64,000 nucleotides of DNA from Limnanthes douglasii subsp. nivea (Eukaryota > Streptophyta > Magnoliopsida > Brassicales > Limnanthaceae): the NCBI GenBank assembly GCA_036936605.1, contig JAUPFV010000001.1:165254643-165318642 (forward strand), in the 5' to 3' direction. Within the stretch, counting starts at the first letter, position 1. Each line of letters starts with the position of its first letter. Positions 45,382-54,450 of the stretch are shown in pieces. A program made the translations under genes and the position numbers. The notes under the pieces were generated by a model that was not told the origin of the DNA, searched no databases, and worked only from the letters and a program-made list of their open reading frames with translations.

Positions 45382-48300
45382 ATGGACGGAAAAGAGTCGG
45401 AAATACTTCCCACGCAGAGCAGCATGGTCGCCGAGGAGGTACATTGCATTTTCCTCTTTCATTTTCGCGAAAAAATAGATTTTGTGAAAAATCCCGTATA
45501 TGGTGTTCGTCGCCACCGTCCGGCGTGGACGACAGGCCGTACGCCATCCCATAGGCGTATGGCACCTTCCCTTCGCCATCAGTTGGCGTGTGGGACACTC
45601 CGTACACCACACGTGTGGCGTCCTGTCTGTCTCCCACGCCAGTGGGTGGCGATGGGAAGGTGCCATACGTCTATGGGATGGCGAAATATGCTTCCCTTAT
45701 CCGGAATGCTGGCTTAATTTGTTTTTCTACTTCTTACGTATTGCAGGAGGTGAACGAATACGATATTTCGCTTGTTTCGGACTACGCTCACCATTTCACC
45801 ACTCACGACGAGTATAGCTTAGAGTCGATGACCGAGTGGGTAAAACTAAGGGGGAAAACATTGGGTTTTTCGATAAACGTAGCATCGAAGGAGGTAGGGA
45901 AGAGGGGGGGAACACCGAGAGTGGATTATCGGTGCGAGCGATCCGGAATTTTCAAGTCGACCGTTAAAGAGTGCGACCGTAAGCGTAAGGCCACCGGTAG
46001 CAAAAAAATAAATTGCCCTTTTCATTTGGTGGGTAATCCGTTAAAAGGAGACGATAAGTGGGCTCTTAGTGTCCTTTCCGGGAAGCACAACCACGAACCG
46101 ATCAAGTATGCCGAAGGACATTTGCAATGGTCCAAGTTAAAACGTAAGGAAAAAGAGCTCGTTGATCTTTTGACGGTGAACGGGACAAGTCCGCGACAAA
46201 TATTTGGTGCTTTGAAAAAGGCCGATCCGGAGAATGCTTCAAATATCCGTCACGTTTACAATCACCGTCAAAGAACGAGGATGGCTGAAAACAGCGGTCG
46301 ATCCCAAATGCAATGCTTGTTAGTTAAATTACAATTGCACAAGTACAAGTATTGGACACGGACGGGGAATGACGGTTCTAACGTCATAACCGATTTGTTT
46401 TTCGCACATCCGCTTAGTATTGACTTACTACGGACCTTCCCACGCTTGCTAATCATGGATAGCACATATAAAGTCATTCGTTACGGGATGCCTTTGTTCG
46501 AAGTAGTCGGGGTAACATCGACCAACAAAACGTTTTGCATTGGTTTCACGTTTATGGTGAGTGAAAAACAAGACAACTACGAATGGTCTTTGGGATGCTT
46601 CAAAACGGTAATGGAGGAGAATGATTGTGAATTACCGTGTGTTATCGTTACGGACCGCGAACTAGCCTTGATGAATAGCATCGACAAATTTTTGCCTAGT
46701 GCTAGTCACATGTTATGCGAGTGGCATATCAACAAAAATGTTAGCGGGAGAACGAAAAAAATGTTTGAAGACGGAAATGTGGCTAAAAGTTTTTTGGTGG
46801 CTTGGAACGACGTTGTTTCATCCGATACCGTTGAGGTTATGAATGAGAGGTTGGCTAAGATGCGGTCGATGTTCAAAGACCAAGATAAGGCGGTGGATTA
46901 TGTGGTTGACTCGTGGATTACGCCTTATAAAGAGAGGTTTGTTCACGCTTATACTAACAAGATCATGCATTTTAATAACCACACCTCTAATAGGGCCGAA
47001 AGCTCGCATGCTACATTGAAAAAATATGTGGGGTCTAGCCGATTGGATTTCGATGAGTTTTGGGATAAAGTGCATGGCTTGTTAGCGATGCAACAATCTA
47101 CTATTAAAGAATCGATGGAGCTTAGCAAGTGCCGTTTAATTCACAAATTCCAAGATTTCAAACCGTTCAAATTTTTACGGTGGTACGTATCACCTATTGC
47201 ATTGGCGATAGTACACGATAACTATGTTGATAAAAGCGGCGGTGAAAAATCTATGTGCGTTTGCACCGATCGTACGATCCATGGTTTGCCGTGTTCCCAC
47301 GACCTTGAGGCAATCCGAAGAGTGGACGGCCATGTACCTACTCGGATTATAGATGAGCATTGGAAGAGACTAGATATCGTTCCGCGAGTTAAACTCACCG
47401 GTGAAGAAGAAGTAAAATTTAATTTCGCAAATCTAAATGCGAAACTTGAAGAGTTTGATGTTTACGAACAAAGTCATTGGCTCAAAAAATTTCAAAATTT
47501 TTTGGATCCTTCGACTACACTCCTTTGCGAACCCCTCGAGAAGGTTAAAACCCGCGGTAGAACTCCCGAACGTGTTGGAAGCCGTGGTCGTGGACGGGGT
47601 CGGGGTCGCGTTAAAGGTAGCAAAGTCCAACGTGATTCTTCTACGAAAAGAGATCCTTCGTATCACGAATACGTCGAACAAGAAATGTTTGAGTCCCACG
47701 ATAGTGCCGAAACTCCACGAGTTGTAACACCCGCCGCTAGTATAGCAACCCCGGTCGGCACTCTCGGTAGCACCGCAAGAACGGTTGCCGCACATACTCT
47801 GACTAATTCCGGAGCAAAACCCCCAAAAAATATAGCAAAACGGGTTCAATGCGTTGGTTTAGGCACTCCGGATACGTCGAACCACATCAAGGCTATACCG
47901 TCATTCACGGCTAAACCATTCCCGACTAGATTACCAAATGTTTTGGACTCGAGATTTTCAAAAGACATACCTCAATATATGCGTCCTTTCATAAGCCGAA
48001 TTACAAATGTAATGCCCGACGGTAATTGTGGTTTTAGAGCCATCGCGCATGGTATGGTTGGTAACGAAAGTGGATGGCTAATGGTTAGAGAAGCCTTGGT
48101 TCACGAGCTAAAGAGCGATCGGGAGTTTTATAAACGGGTTGCATATTACGACGATGAAAGCGAAGTTGATAAGGAGATAAACCGGTTGACTTTTAATAAA
48201 GAGAATGCACCTTACGCAAAATGGATGTCCTTGCCTAGTTGCGGAAAACTAGTCGCGACTACATTCAATTGCGTTTTCTATTGCCTCGCTCCCAGTGGAT

Positions 48301-48665
48301 GTACGACTTACCTACCGGTGAAAAATGCACCGCCGAGCGATGGTTCTTTAAAGGAGATCGGCGTGGCATTCGTCAATAAAAACCATTTTGTTCATGTGAG
48401 TAAATAACTTTAACTTTCGCACGCATTTAAGCATTTATTTTGTAAACGCGCATTGATATTGAACGGAAATTTGTAGGTTGAGTTGGTTAAAGGGTCACCC
48501 ATACCGACTATAGATCCTACGTAGATGAGATCGACGAGAGAAGACGATATTTCTTGGTCGATCCCTTTGCTAGATAGAGTCAGTGTATTTTCAAGACTTC
48601 AAAATCCCACACCGACACACTCCGTTGAACATGATGATTCGATAGTGGACTTAACCAAAGATTGA
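45382..48665 (+). CDS. MULE transposase with C-terminal OTU domain
   Basis: Exon 1 45382-45438 (MDGKESEILP start, donor GTACAT), exon 2 45747-48395 (acceptor TATTGCAG), exon 3 from 48477 (acceptor TTGTAG, donor GTGAGT after His48395). Order: FAR1-like zinc region (VDYRCERSG, CPFHLVG, GKHNHEP), MULE catalytic domain with LLIMDSTYKV, VIVTDRELALMNSI and HMLCEWHINKN, helical region NRAESSHATLKKY, SWIM finger CVCTDRTIHGLPCSH, Arg/Gly-rich linker, then OTU (MPDGNCGFRAIAHGM, NKNHFVHV) with Asp, Cys and His in place. OTU domains are cysteine deubiquitinases; fusion to MULE transposases is known in plants, its role is not. Exon 3 has TAG at 48522-48524 where copy 1 has Trp; the older stop is at 48665. 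If splicing is skipped, TAA at 48405 ends the protein. Confidence 0.85.
45517..45690. repeat. Hairpin cluster C, copy 2 (transposase intron 1)
   Basis: Outer stem 45542-45571 with 45654-45685, 30 of 31 positions paired (one G.T wobble); inner hairpins CGCCATCAGTTGGCG and CACCACACGTGTGG. The entire structure lies in the intron 45439-45746. Confidence 0.9.
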
Positions 48666-48824
48666 ATTTATTTCAAAATCGAATTTATTTTGTGTTCGGT
48701 TATGTTTTTGCTTTTTTTGTTGTAAACTAACAATGTGTTGTACCATTTTAACCACGTTCCTTTTAATGAATTTTTTTAAAAAAACAAAATTGACTTAATA
48801 AATTCGGGATAGTAGTTTTCGCCA

Positions 48825-49045
48825 GCCGAATGGCGTAACTGACGTTCAGCGCGCCATTCGTTGGCGTAACTGGAGCTCCCCACGCCAAGGGATGGCGTGC
48901 AGAACGTCCCCTACGCCATTCGCCTGGCGTAGAAGACACTTTTGAAGCCTCTGTCCCGAAAGAACAGAGGCGAACCTAAACATTAACCCTATTGCCGCCA
49001 CACGTTGGCGAAAACGGGTATCCATACGCCGTTGTGTGGCGGCAA
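48825..49045. repeat. Hairpin cluster B, copy 2
   Basis: A chain of GCCA/TGGC hairpins, a GCCTCTGTCCCGAAAGAACA stem, and a CTATTGCCGCCACAC / GTGTGGCGGCAATAG stem with perfect 15-bp arms at 48989-49048. It lies between the transposase 3' end and the small gene promoter. Confidence 0.85.
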
Positions 49046-49269
49046 TAGAGTAGAATTAGTAAAACTTTTTTTTTCTAAATTTTTTAAATTGAACTGCTAA
49101 TTGAATGATTATGTATTTTTCTTGTTCTAAACTCATTATGTATTGTATTCACGTTCCAATTTCTGTTCAACTAGATTTTAAAAAAAAAATGAATTCAAAA
49201 TTTAAGAGGGACCCACCAACACAATTTCCTAAATTACTCAGTGAAGTTGCATAGATTATTAAATTCAAT

Positions 49270-49426
49270 CGGGACCCACCAACACAATAACTCCCGCAAA
49301 AAAAAACCCGCCAACGTTTAATCCCCGCCAACACAAATACTCCCGCCAAGAACTCCAGCAAAAAACTCCCGCCAAGGAGTCCACTAAAGAAAAACTCCCG
49401 CAAAAAAATAACTATACTATATAAAC
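49270..49426 (+). promoter_or_regulatory. Small gene promoter with CCCGCC cluster and TATA
   Basis: Six to seven repeats of (A)CTCCCGCMA over 150 bases, close to but not exact E2F consensus, followed by CTATATAAAC at 49418. The ATG at 49427 abuts the TATA box and would precede transcription start. Confidence 0.5.
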
Positions 49427-49498
49427 ATGTCACAGAATACAATATTCATAATAGAAACAAAGAGTCCACTTAAGAAAAAAACACAAACACTTGAATAC

Positions 49499-49876
49499 AT
49501 GGAGTTTACAGCTGATGAAGACTACCATATGCTCAAGGCGGTGAAGGTTGTCCGCCGACAAATGGGGGAAGATAGTAGCGATGCTTTCTTCGACCGTGTC
49601 CTATGTCAGATGTATTTCAACTATGGGCATTTAGGAGCAGGAGACGTTCAAGTGCGAAGTCGTGACGAAATCAAATCCAGGTACAACTTCATCCAACCAC
49701 TCACTAGTCTGCTTTTTCAACCAGCCAGGATTAAGATAGAAGCACCTTTGGTCTGGAACATGACGGTAGTAGACTACATCAGTAGGGATATGGTGGCGTA
49801 TCTGGAGGATAGGATTGCGGCAAGGAATGAGGGGGATGATTCGGATGACAATTTGGGATACGATTTCGACGACTGA
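49499..49876 (+). CDS. Small unknown MULE-associated protein, intact copy
   Basis: 125 residues from the ATG at 49499, chosen because homologues at 30211 and 33709 start with the same MEFT and the upstream ATG at 49427 overlaps the TATA box. MEFTADEDYHMLKAVKVVRR, SSDAFFDRVLCQMYFNYGHL, VWNMTVVDYISRDMVAYLED, then an acidic C-terminus EGDDSDDNLGYDFDD. Predicted all-helical; no signal peptide, zinc motif or known domain. It lies in the transposase orientation, downstream of hairpin cluster B, with its own TATA box. MuDR-type elements often carry accessory genes (mudrB, VANDAL vanB/vanC), so an accessory role is plausible but not shown. Confidence 0.75.
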   Translation: MEFTADEDYHMLKAVKVVRRQMGEDSSDAFFDRVLCQMYFNYGHLGAGDVQVRSRDEIKSRYNFIQPLTSLLFQPARIKIEAPLVWNMTVVDYISRDMVAYLEDRIAARNEGDDSDDNLGYDFDD

Positions 49877-50204
49877 TCATTTCACTATTTCCGTGTTTGT
49901 GCCATCGAGTTATTATGTTTAGTAGTCTGTGTTTAAATTAAGTAACTCCAGAATGTGTGTTGTTTTAGATAGTACTACTATTTCAATTATGTTTGCTATT
50001 GTGTTTAAATTATGTTTAACTCTGTTTCAATTATGTTAACAATTATGTTAAACACAACCAAAACATCTAAGCAATTGCCAAATTACAAAAACATTCATTT
50101 CAAACATAGTAATCCCATAGTACGTGTTCCAAAAAACAATCAAACCAGCAAAGTAAGCGACAACAGAATCAAAGTATCATACAAACAGAAAAACATCATA
50201 ATGT
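49877..50204. other. Gap between convergent small and PMD genes
   Basis: AT-rich shared 3' region with repeated TTTCAATTATGTTTAAC-like phrases. No gene seen. Confidence 0.6.
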
Positions 50205-52050
50205 CTATGCAAGCCTCCTGGCTGTGGACAAAACATCGTCATAAGCCCCAGCCAGATGATCGAAATCATGATCAAACTCGCTCACTCTAGGAAACAATGA
50301 GATCCTCCGCATACAAGCACGCAAATGTCGGATGATAGCTCCCTCTCGATCCTCGTGGACGTAGTCATCGAGCGAGTAGATTGCGGTGTTGACGAGGTCG
50401 AACAAGCTAATACTCTGGTGAAGTAGTAGGTTCTCAGGCTCACAAAAAGACTCCATCTCGTCTGTCACCATCCCTCCTCGAAAACCACGATGCAACTTGT
50501 TCCTCTCCCTCCGCTCACAATCATCCGGATCGAATGCATACGCCATCGTCTTCGGTTTTCTCCTTGATTTCGACTGCATGTCTAACAAAAGATGCGCGAT
50601 AGCCCGCTGGACACGGCCAAACTGCCGCTGAACTCGCTCTGGATAGTATGCCTGAGAGTGCTCCACACCGCATATGACATCCCGAAACCACGATATATCT
50701 TCGAACGGGAAATGATCGCGTATAGCACGATAAGGATCAAACAATACCTGCAATATAAACGGATATGAACATAAACACAAAAATAAATCAATTTTGGGAT
50801 CACTAAAGATTAACACTTACATCACTCTCTTCCAGGTTGTTGACGGAGATACGAAGGTTCAGCTTCGTCCGTGAGTCAGATACTGCTGCAGCTGTATCCC
50901 ATCTACCAATAGTGGGGTCGCGCTCAGTGTAGGTGCGTCGAGTAACAGGCCGGAGCATGACAAAATGATCCCGTATCCACGTGTCTACCATACCGATACA
51001 TCCGGCCATAGTCCTCGTGTCGTGCAGGGAGGCCTCACCCAGATGGTGGTACAAGTAAGCGAGAACAGCACTACCCCATGAGTACCTGCCAACACCCTCT
51101 GGAGTCAAATCGCGCAACAAAAATAAATACTTGTAATTGGAGTACATGTTGCTCTTGTCGAGGAATATGACCGTGCCGAACATATGCAATATATGGGCGC
51201 GGGCAGCCGCATCCACCATCAGATCACTCAGACCAGGGCTGTCATCGTAGAACTCTGGCCCACTAAACCTACTCCGGAGCCATTTAAATCCCAAACCAAC
51301 GCCCTTGCATTTCTCAACCTCCGTCACGAAGGATAAATCATCCACCATAAGCATTTCAGCGCACTCGTGCATGGCCAGAGTCTTGTCAGAAATATAGGGA
51401 AACACAGCAAGCTCACCATCAACTGAGAGTCCCAAAATAGTGTGGACGTCGTCCAGAGTAATCGTCATCTCACCGAAAGCGAAATGGAAGCTATTGGTCT
51501 TCGCATGCCACCTCTCTAGGAAAACCTCCGTCATGTTGGAGTGTGTGTGCATCTCATAGAACGGCTCTATGAGACGACCGAACGGGGTGGCGTCAACTAC
51601 AGCGCGTACCCTAGTCTGTGCAGCCAAACTCCATGCTCGATGACTAGGATAATGGGCATACAGCCGCATCTTTCGCTCCTGAAAAGATTTGTTCCCATTC
51701 TCATAGGACAAAACAAAATAACTTCATAAAATGTAAAATTGGAATTTCGATATTACCTCTCCCATCCAAATGTGGTATGCAGTGTGGGAGGTGAAAGCCT
51801 CGCCGAATAGCGATGGCAATCTGGCCGGAGGAGGAGCTCTACGCTGCCCTGTAGCCGGTGGGGTATGGCGTCGTCCGCGGGAAGCGGAAGCAGAAGCTGA
51901 ACTCGATCCGGACGCATGCGCTCCGGAGACTATAGGGAGCTCATCCATCTGGACAGGTAAAATTGGCTGACCAGCGTCACGTACCCTACTCCGCTTATTT
52001 TTTCTCCTAGTCCGCGAGCCATCAGACTGTGCATCGTCGCCGTGATCCAT
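50205..52050 (-). CDS. Plant mobile domain (PMD) protein, intact
   Basis: Exons 52050-51757, 51678-50821 and 50747-50205 (294, 858 and 543 bases), donors GTAATA and GTAAGT, acceptors TTTTCAG and TTGCAG, giving 564 residues. The N-terminus is basic then Ser/Pro rich. The PMD domain in exon 2 shows MRLYAHYPSHRAWSLAAQTR, FAFGEMTITLDDVHTILGLS, FLDKSNMYSNYKYLFLLRD and RYSWGSAVLAYLYHHLGEAS. Exon 3 adds a helical tail with DPYRAIRDHFPFEDISWFRD. Arabidopsis PMD proteins MAIN and MAIL1 act with the phosphatase-like PP7L in transposon silencing and gene expression; transposon-borne PMD genes are widespread. The start lies right after a TTTTTTTTTCAG acceptor, so a non-coding first exon exists upstream. 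Confidence 0.88.
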
Positions 52051-52054
52051 CACC

Positions 52055-52566
52055 TGAAAAAAAAAGTACTAAGTATCAGGTTTCGTCGAAAACACAAATT
52101 GTCATGCTGGTACCTTTTTTAGACAAATAATAGCATAAGGCGGGCTAACACAAACCAAAAAGCAAGAATAAACCGGTCTCGGGCCATTCCAGTGACCGGA
52201 GCTGCCATACGCCACCACTTTGGCGTGGGTATGTAGACGTACGCCACAATGATGGCGTACATCTACATACCCACACCACAGTGGTGGCGTATAGCAGGTT
52301 TCCTACGCCATCTCGTGTGGCGTAGGGTTGGTGCCCTACGCCCATTGTTGGCGTACACCCAGAATCCCACGCCATCCATGTGACGTAGGGCACCAACCCT
52401 ACGCCACAGGATGGCGTAGGGAAGCTGTTCTTCGCCCCCGTGTGGCGAAGAACAGCTTCTGCCATGGCTTACGAACAGCCCAAAAATCAAAATTTTCAAC
52501 ACATCTACCCTAACTAAACCTATCTAAACCTAACTAACCTATCTAACAACAACAGAATGGACTTAC
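52055..52566 (-). other. First intron of PMD gene, copy 2
   Basis: On minus, CACT|GTAAGTCC at about 52566 is a strong donor and TTTTTTTTTCAG near 52055 the acceptor. Hairpin cluster A sits inside. Copy 3 has the same layout (donor 26590, acceptor 27146). Confidence 0.55.
52195..52465. repeat. Hairpin cluster A, copy 2
   Basis: Stem 52204-52247 with 52251-52294; nested further out are GGCGTAGGGTTGGTGCCCTA paired across a loop with its complement, CCTACGCCACAGGATGGCG, and AGCTGTTCTTCGCC paired with GGCGAAGAACAGCT. Confidence 0.9.
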
Positions 52567-53040
52567 AGTGATTGTTCGATTCCGGTTGCTTCCTGTTACT
52601 CCGACCAGACTCTCCGGTGACGATTCCGGTTTATATGGGTCGTGTGGTGGTCGTAATAGGTGCCGGTGGATGTGGAAGAGTGGCTGGTTTAGGATAGATT
52701 TCGGTTTAGGATAGATTTCGGTTTGCTATTTGTGGCTGCTCGTGCTCTTTGTGTGGCTGCTCCTGCTCTTGGTGTTGTGCGGTGCTGCAGGCAGGTAAGT
52801 CTTCTTTCTTTTACTTTTGTTTTTGTTTTAGTTTTGTTTAGGTTTATTTAGTTTTAGTTTAGGTTTATTTAATATAGGTTAGGTTTATTTATTTTAAGTA
52901 AGATTTTAATTTTAGGTTTAGATATGTTTTAATTTATTTTACTTTAGGTTACTTTTAATTATAAGTTATAATTATAGTTAACAATTTTATAATTTTTTTT
53001 ACAGAGAAGGTAGAGCAAAATTAGAGAGTTTGAGGTTTTT
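52567..53040. other. PMD-side leader and subterminal region, copy 2
   Basis: Upstream of the PMD first intron on minus: likely transcription start and leader. Repeats GATTTCGGTTTAGGATA and GGCTGCTCSTGCTCTT are seen. No coding sequence supported. Confidence 0.5.
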
Positions 53041-53154
53041 TTTTGAAATTATGATAACTTCGCAGAGTAAAATTGAGTATTTATACGATTTCGTAAGGGC
53101 AAAATCGTCAAACAAAATAACTTCACGGAGTAGTTTTTTAAAAAAATTATAAGT

Positions 53155-53194
53155 AACTTCGCAAGTAATTTTGACCGTTTTTTTAACAGTTCCC
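53155..53194 (-). repeat. Right terminal inverted repeat, copy 2
   Basis: Reversed, begins GGGAACTGTTAAAAAAACGG and then CAAAATTACTTGCGAAG. Subterminal AACTTCGCAGAGTA and AACTTCACGGAGTAGTTTTT lie at 53058 and 53121. Confidence 0.85.
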
Positions 53195-53814
53195 TAGATT
53201 AAGTGGTTCATAGGTGAAAAATACTACTGTTAAGCTTGTCACCAACTCTGCAGGCAATGTAACTGAGAATCCTAATTATAATGGCTGAGGCTTTAAAGAC
53301 CAGTTACTCTTAGATTAGTTGTATATAATTATTAATTTTGAAGTTACAGCTCAACTCCAGAAAACTAATAGACGCTGCGACTAAGCTATTTGGTTTACAA
53401 AAGAAAACTAGAATTATTTACTACAAAAGAGAATTACATAGAACAATGGAGTTCAAGCAAGGGATAGTACCTAAGTAAAATGAAAGGTATCTCATATAGT
53501 CTAACTTTGGTTGACTATTTAATTTGGTTTGTTATTCAATTATAGATGACGATTTCATTTCACAAGCCCTAACAGACTCATACTATACCCATAAAGTCGT
53601 AAGTCTGACTAAAAATATATACTAAGGTGGGTAGATCTCCAAACCTTTTCTATGAATTTTAGAATAGGATGGAGTAATTATTTATTTTATAAAACTCAGT
53701 AGTTAGTTTAAATATTGCTTCATCTACTTTTACTCCTAATACGAATGAAAATAGGAAGAAAAAATCTTAAAGAAACCAAAACAACTAAGACTATGACCAG
53801 CCGCGTGTATTTGA

Positions 53815-53910
53815 TACACGCCTGGCTGCAAAAGATGGTTTGGGGTTCAAAACCCCAATCCATCTTTTGCAGAACCAGAACCAATTGCAGCATGCCATTT
53901 GGCATGCTGT
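53815..53910. repeat. Strong hairpins in Harbinger-like element
   Basis: GCAAAAGATGGTTTGGGGTT pairs with the following AACCCCAATCCATCTTTTGC (about 18-bp arms with one slip), preceded by GTGTATTTGATACAC and followed by CAGCATGCCATTTGGCATGC. Confidence 0.85.
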
Positions 53911-53984
53911 AGTGTATTTTTTTTTAGAAAAACAATTTTTTTAAAAGAAATGGTTGGTCAAAAAATTAAAAAAGTATACAATTA

Positions 53985-54450
53985 TTTATAATTTTTCGAT
54001 ATATATAAGTAGAGACTTGGTTTGTTTCATTCCGACACCGAAATTTTTTGAATTTTTTTTATTTATTTAGTATTTTCAAAATGATTTTTGGAACATTTTT
54101 GTAAGTTAAAAAAATAATTAAATTATACCATGATTTATAGAGATCTATAAATAGAGACTTGGTTTGATTGATTCAGACAACGAAATTTTTAAAGTTTTTT
54201 TTATTAAGTATTTCCGAAACAATTTTCAGAACATTTTTGTAAGTTAAAAAAATAAATAAATTATACCATGATTTATAATTTCTTGAGATCTATAAATAGA
54301 GACTTGGTTTGATTGATTCGGACAACGAAATTTTTTAAGTTATTTTTATTAAGTATTTCCGAAACAATTTTCGGAACATTTTTGTAAGTTAAAAAAAATA
54401 AATAAATTATACCATGATTTATAATTTCTTGAGATCTATAAATAGTAGGT
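53985..54450. repeat. Tandem array, about 125-bp unit
   Basis: About 3.5 units containing TATAAATAGAGACTTGGTTT and GTAAGTTAAAAAAATAAATA. Confidence 0.8.

Larger units (their letters stand above)
45118..53194. mobile_element. Mutator-like element copy 2, complete, 8.1 kb
   Basis: Left end GGGGAATTGCTAAAAAAACC and right end (reversed) GGGAACTGTTAAAAAAACGG form TIRs of about 40 bp. The flanks TAGATTTTA (45109-45117) and TAGATTAAG (53195-53203) are a 9-bp duplication matching at six positions. Units A and B show the uninterrupted region near 6838 and 16195. Contents in order: transposase-OTU gene (+), hairpin cluster, small unknown gene (+), PMD gene (-). This is the best preserved of the three family copies and the only one with all three gene types readable. 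Confidence 0.88.

Noticed and set aside
45588..45746. N-terminal 53 residues of the long open frame before the transposase
   Set aside because: This stretch is the hairpin-rich intron read through. A conserved short exon at 45382-45438 with a GT donor and the TATTGCAG acceptor at 45746 explains the start better, and copy 1 has the same exon.
49427..49498. 24-residue N-terminal extension of the small protein
   Set aside because: It starts at the TATA box and homologues begin at the later MEFT.
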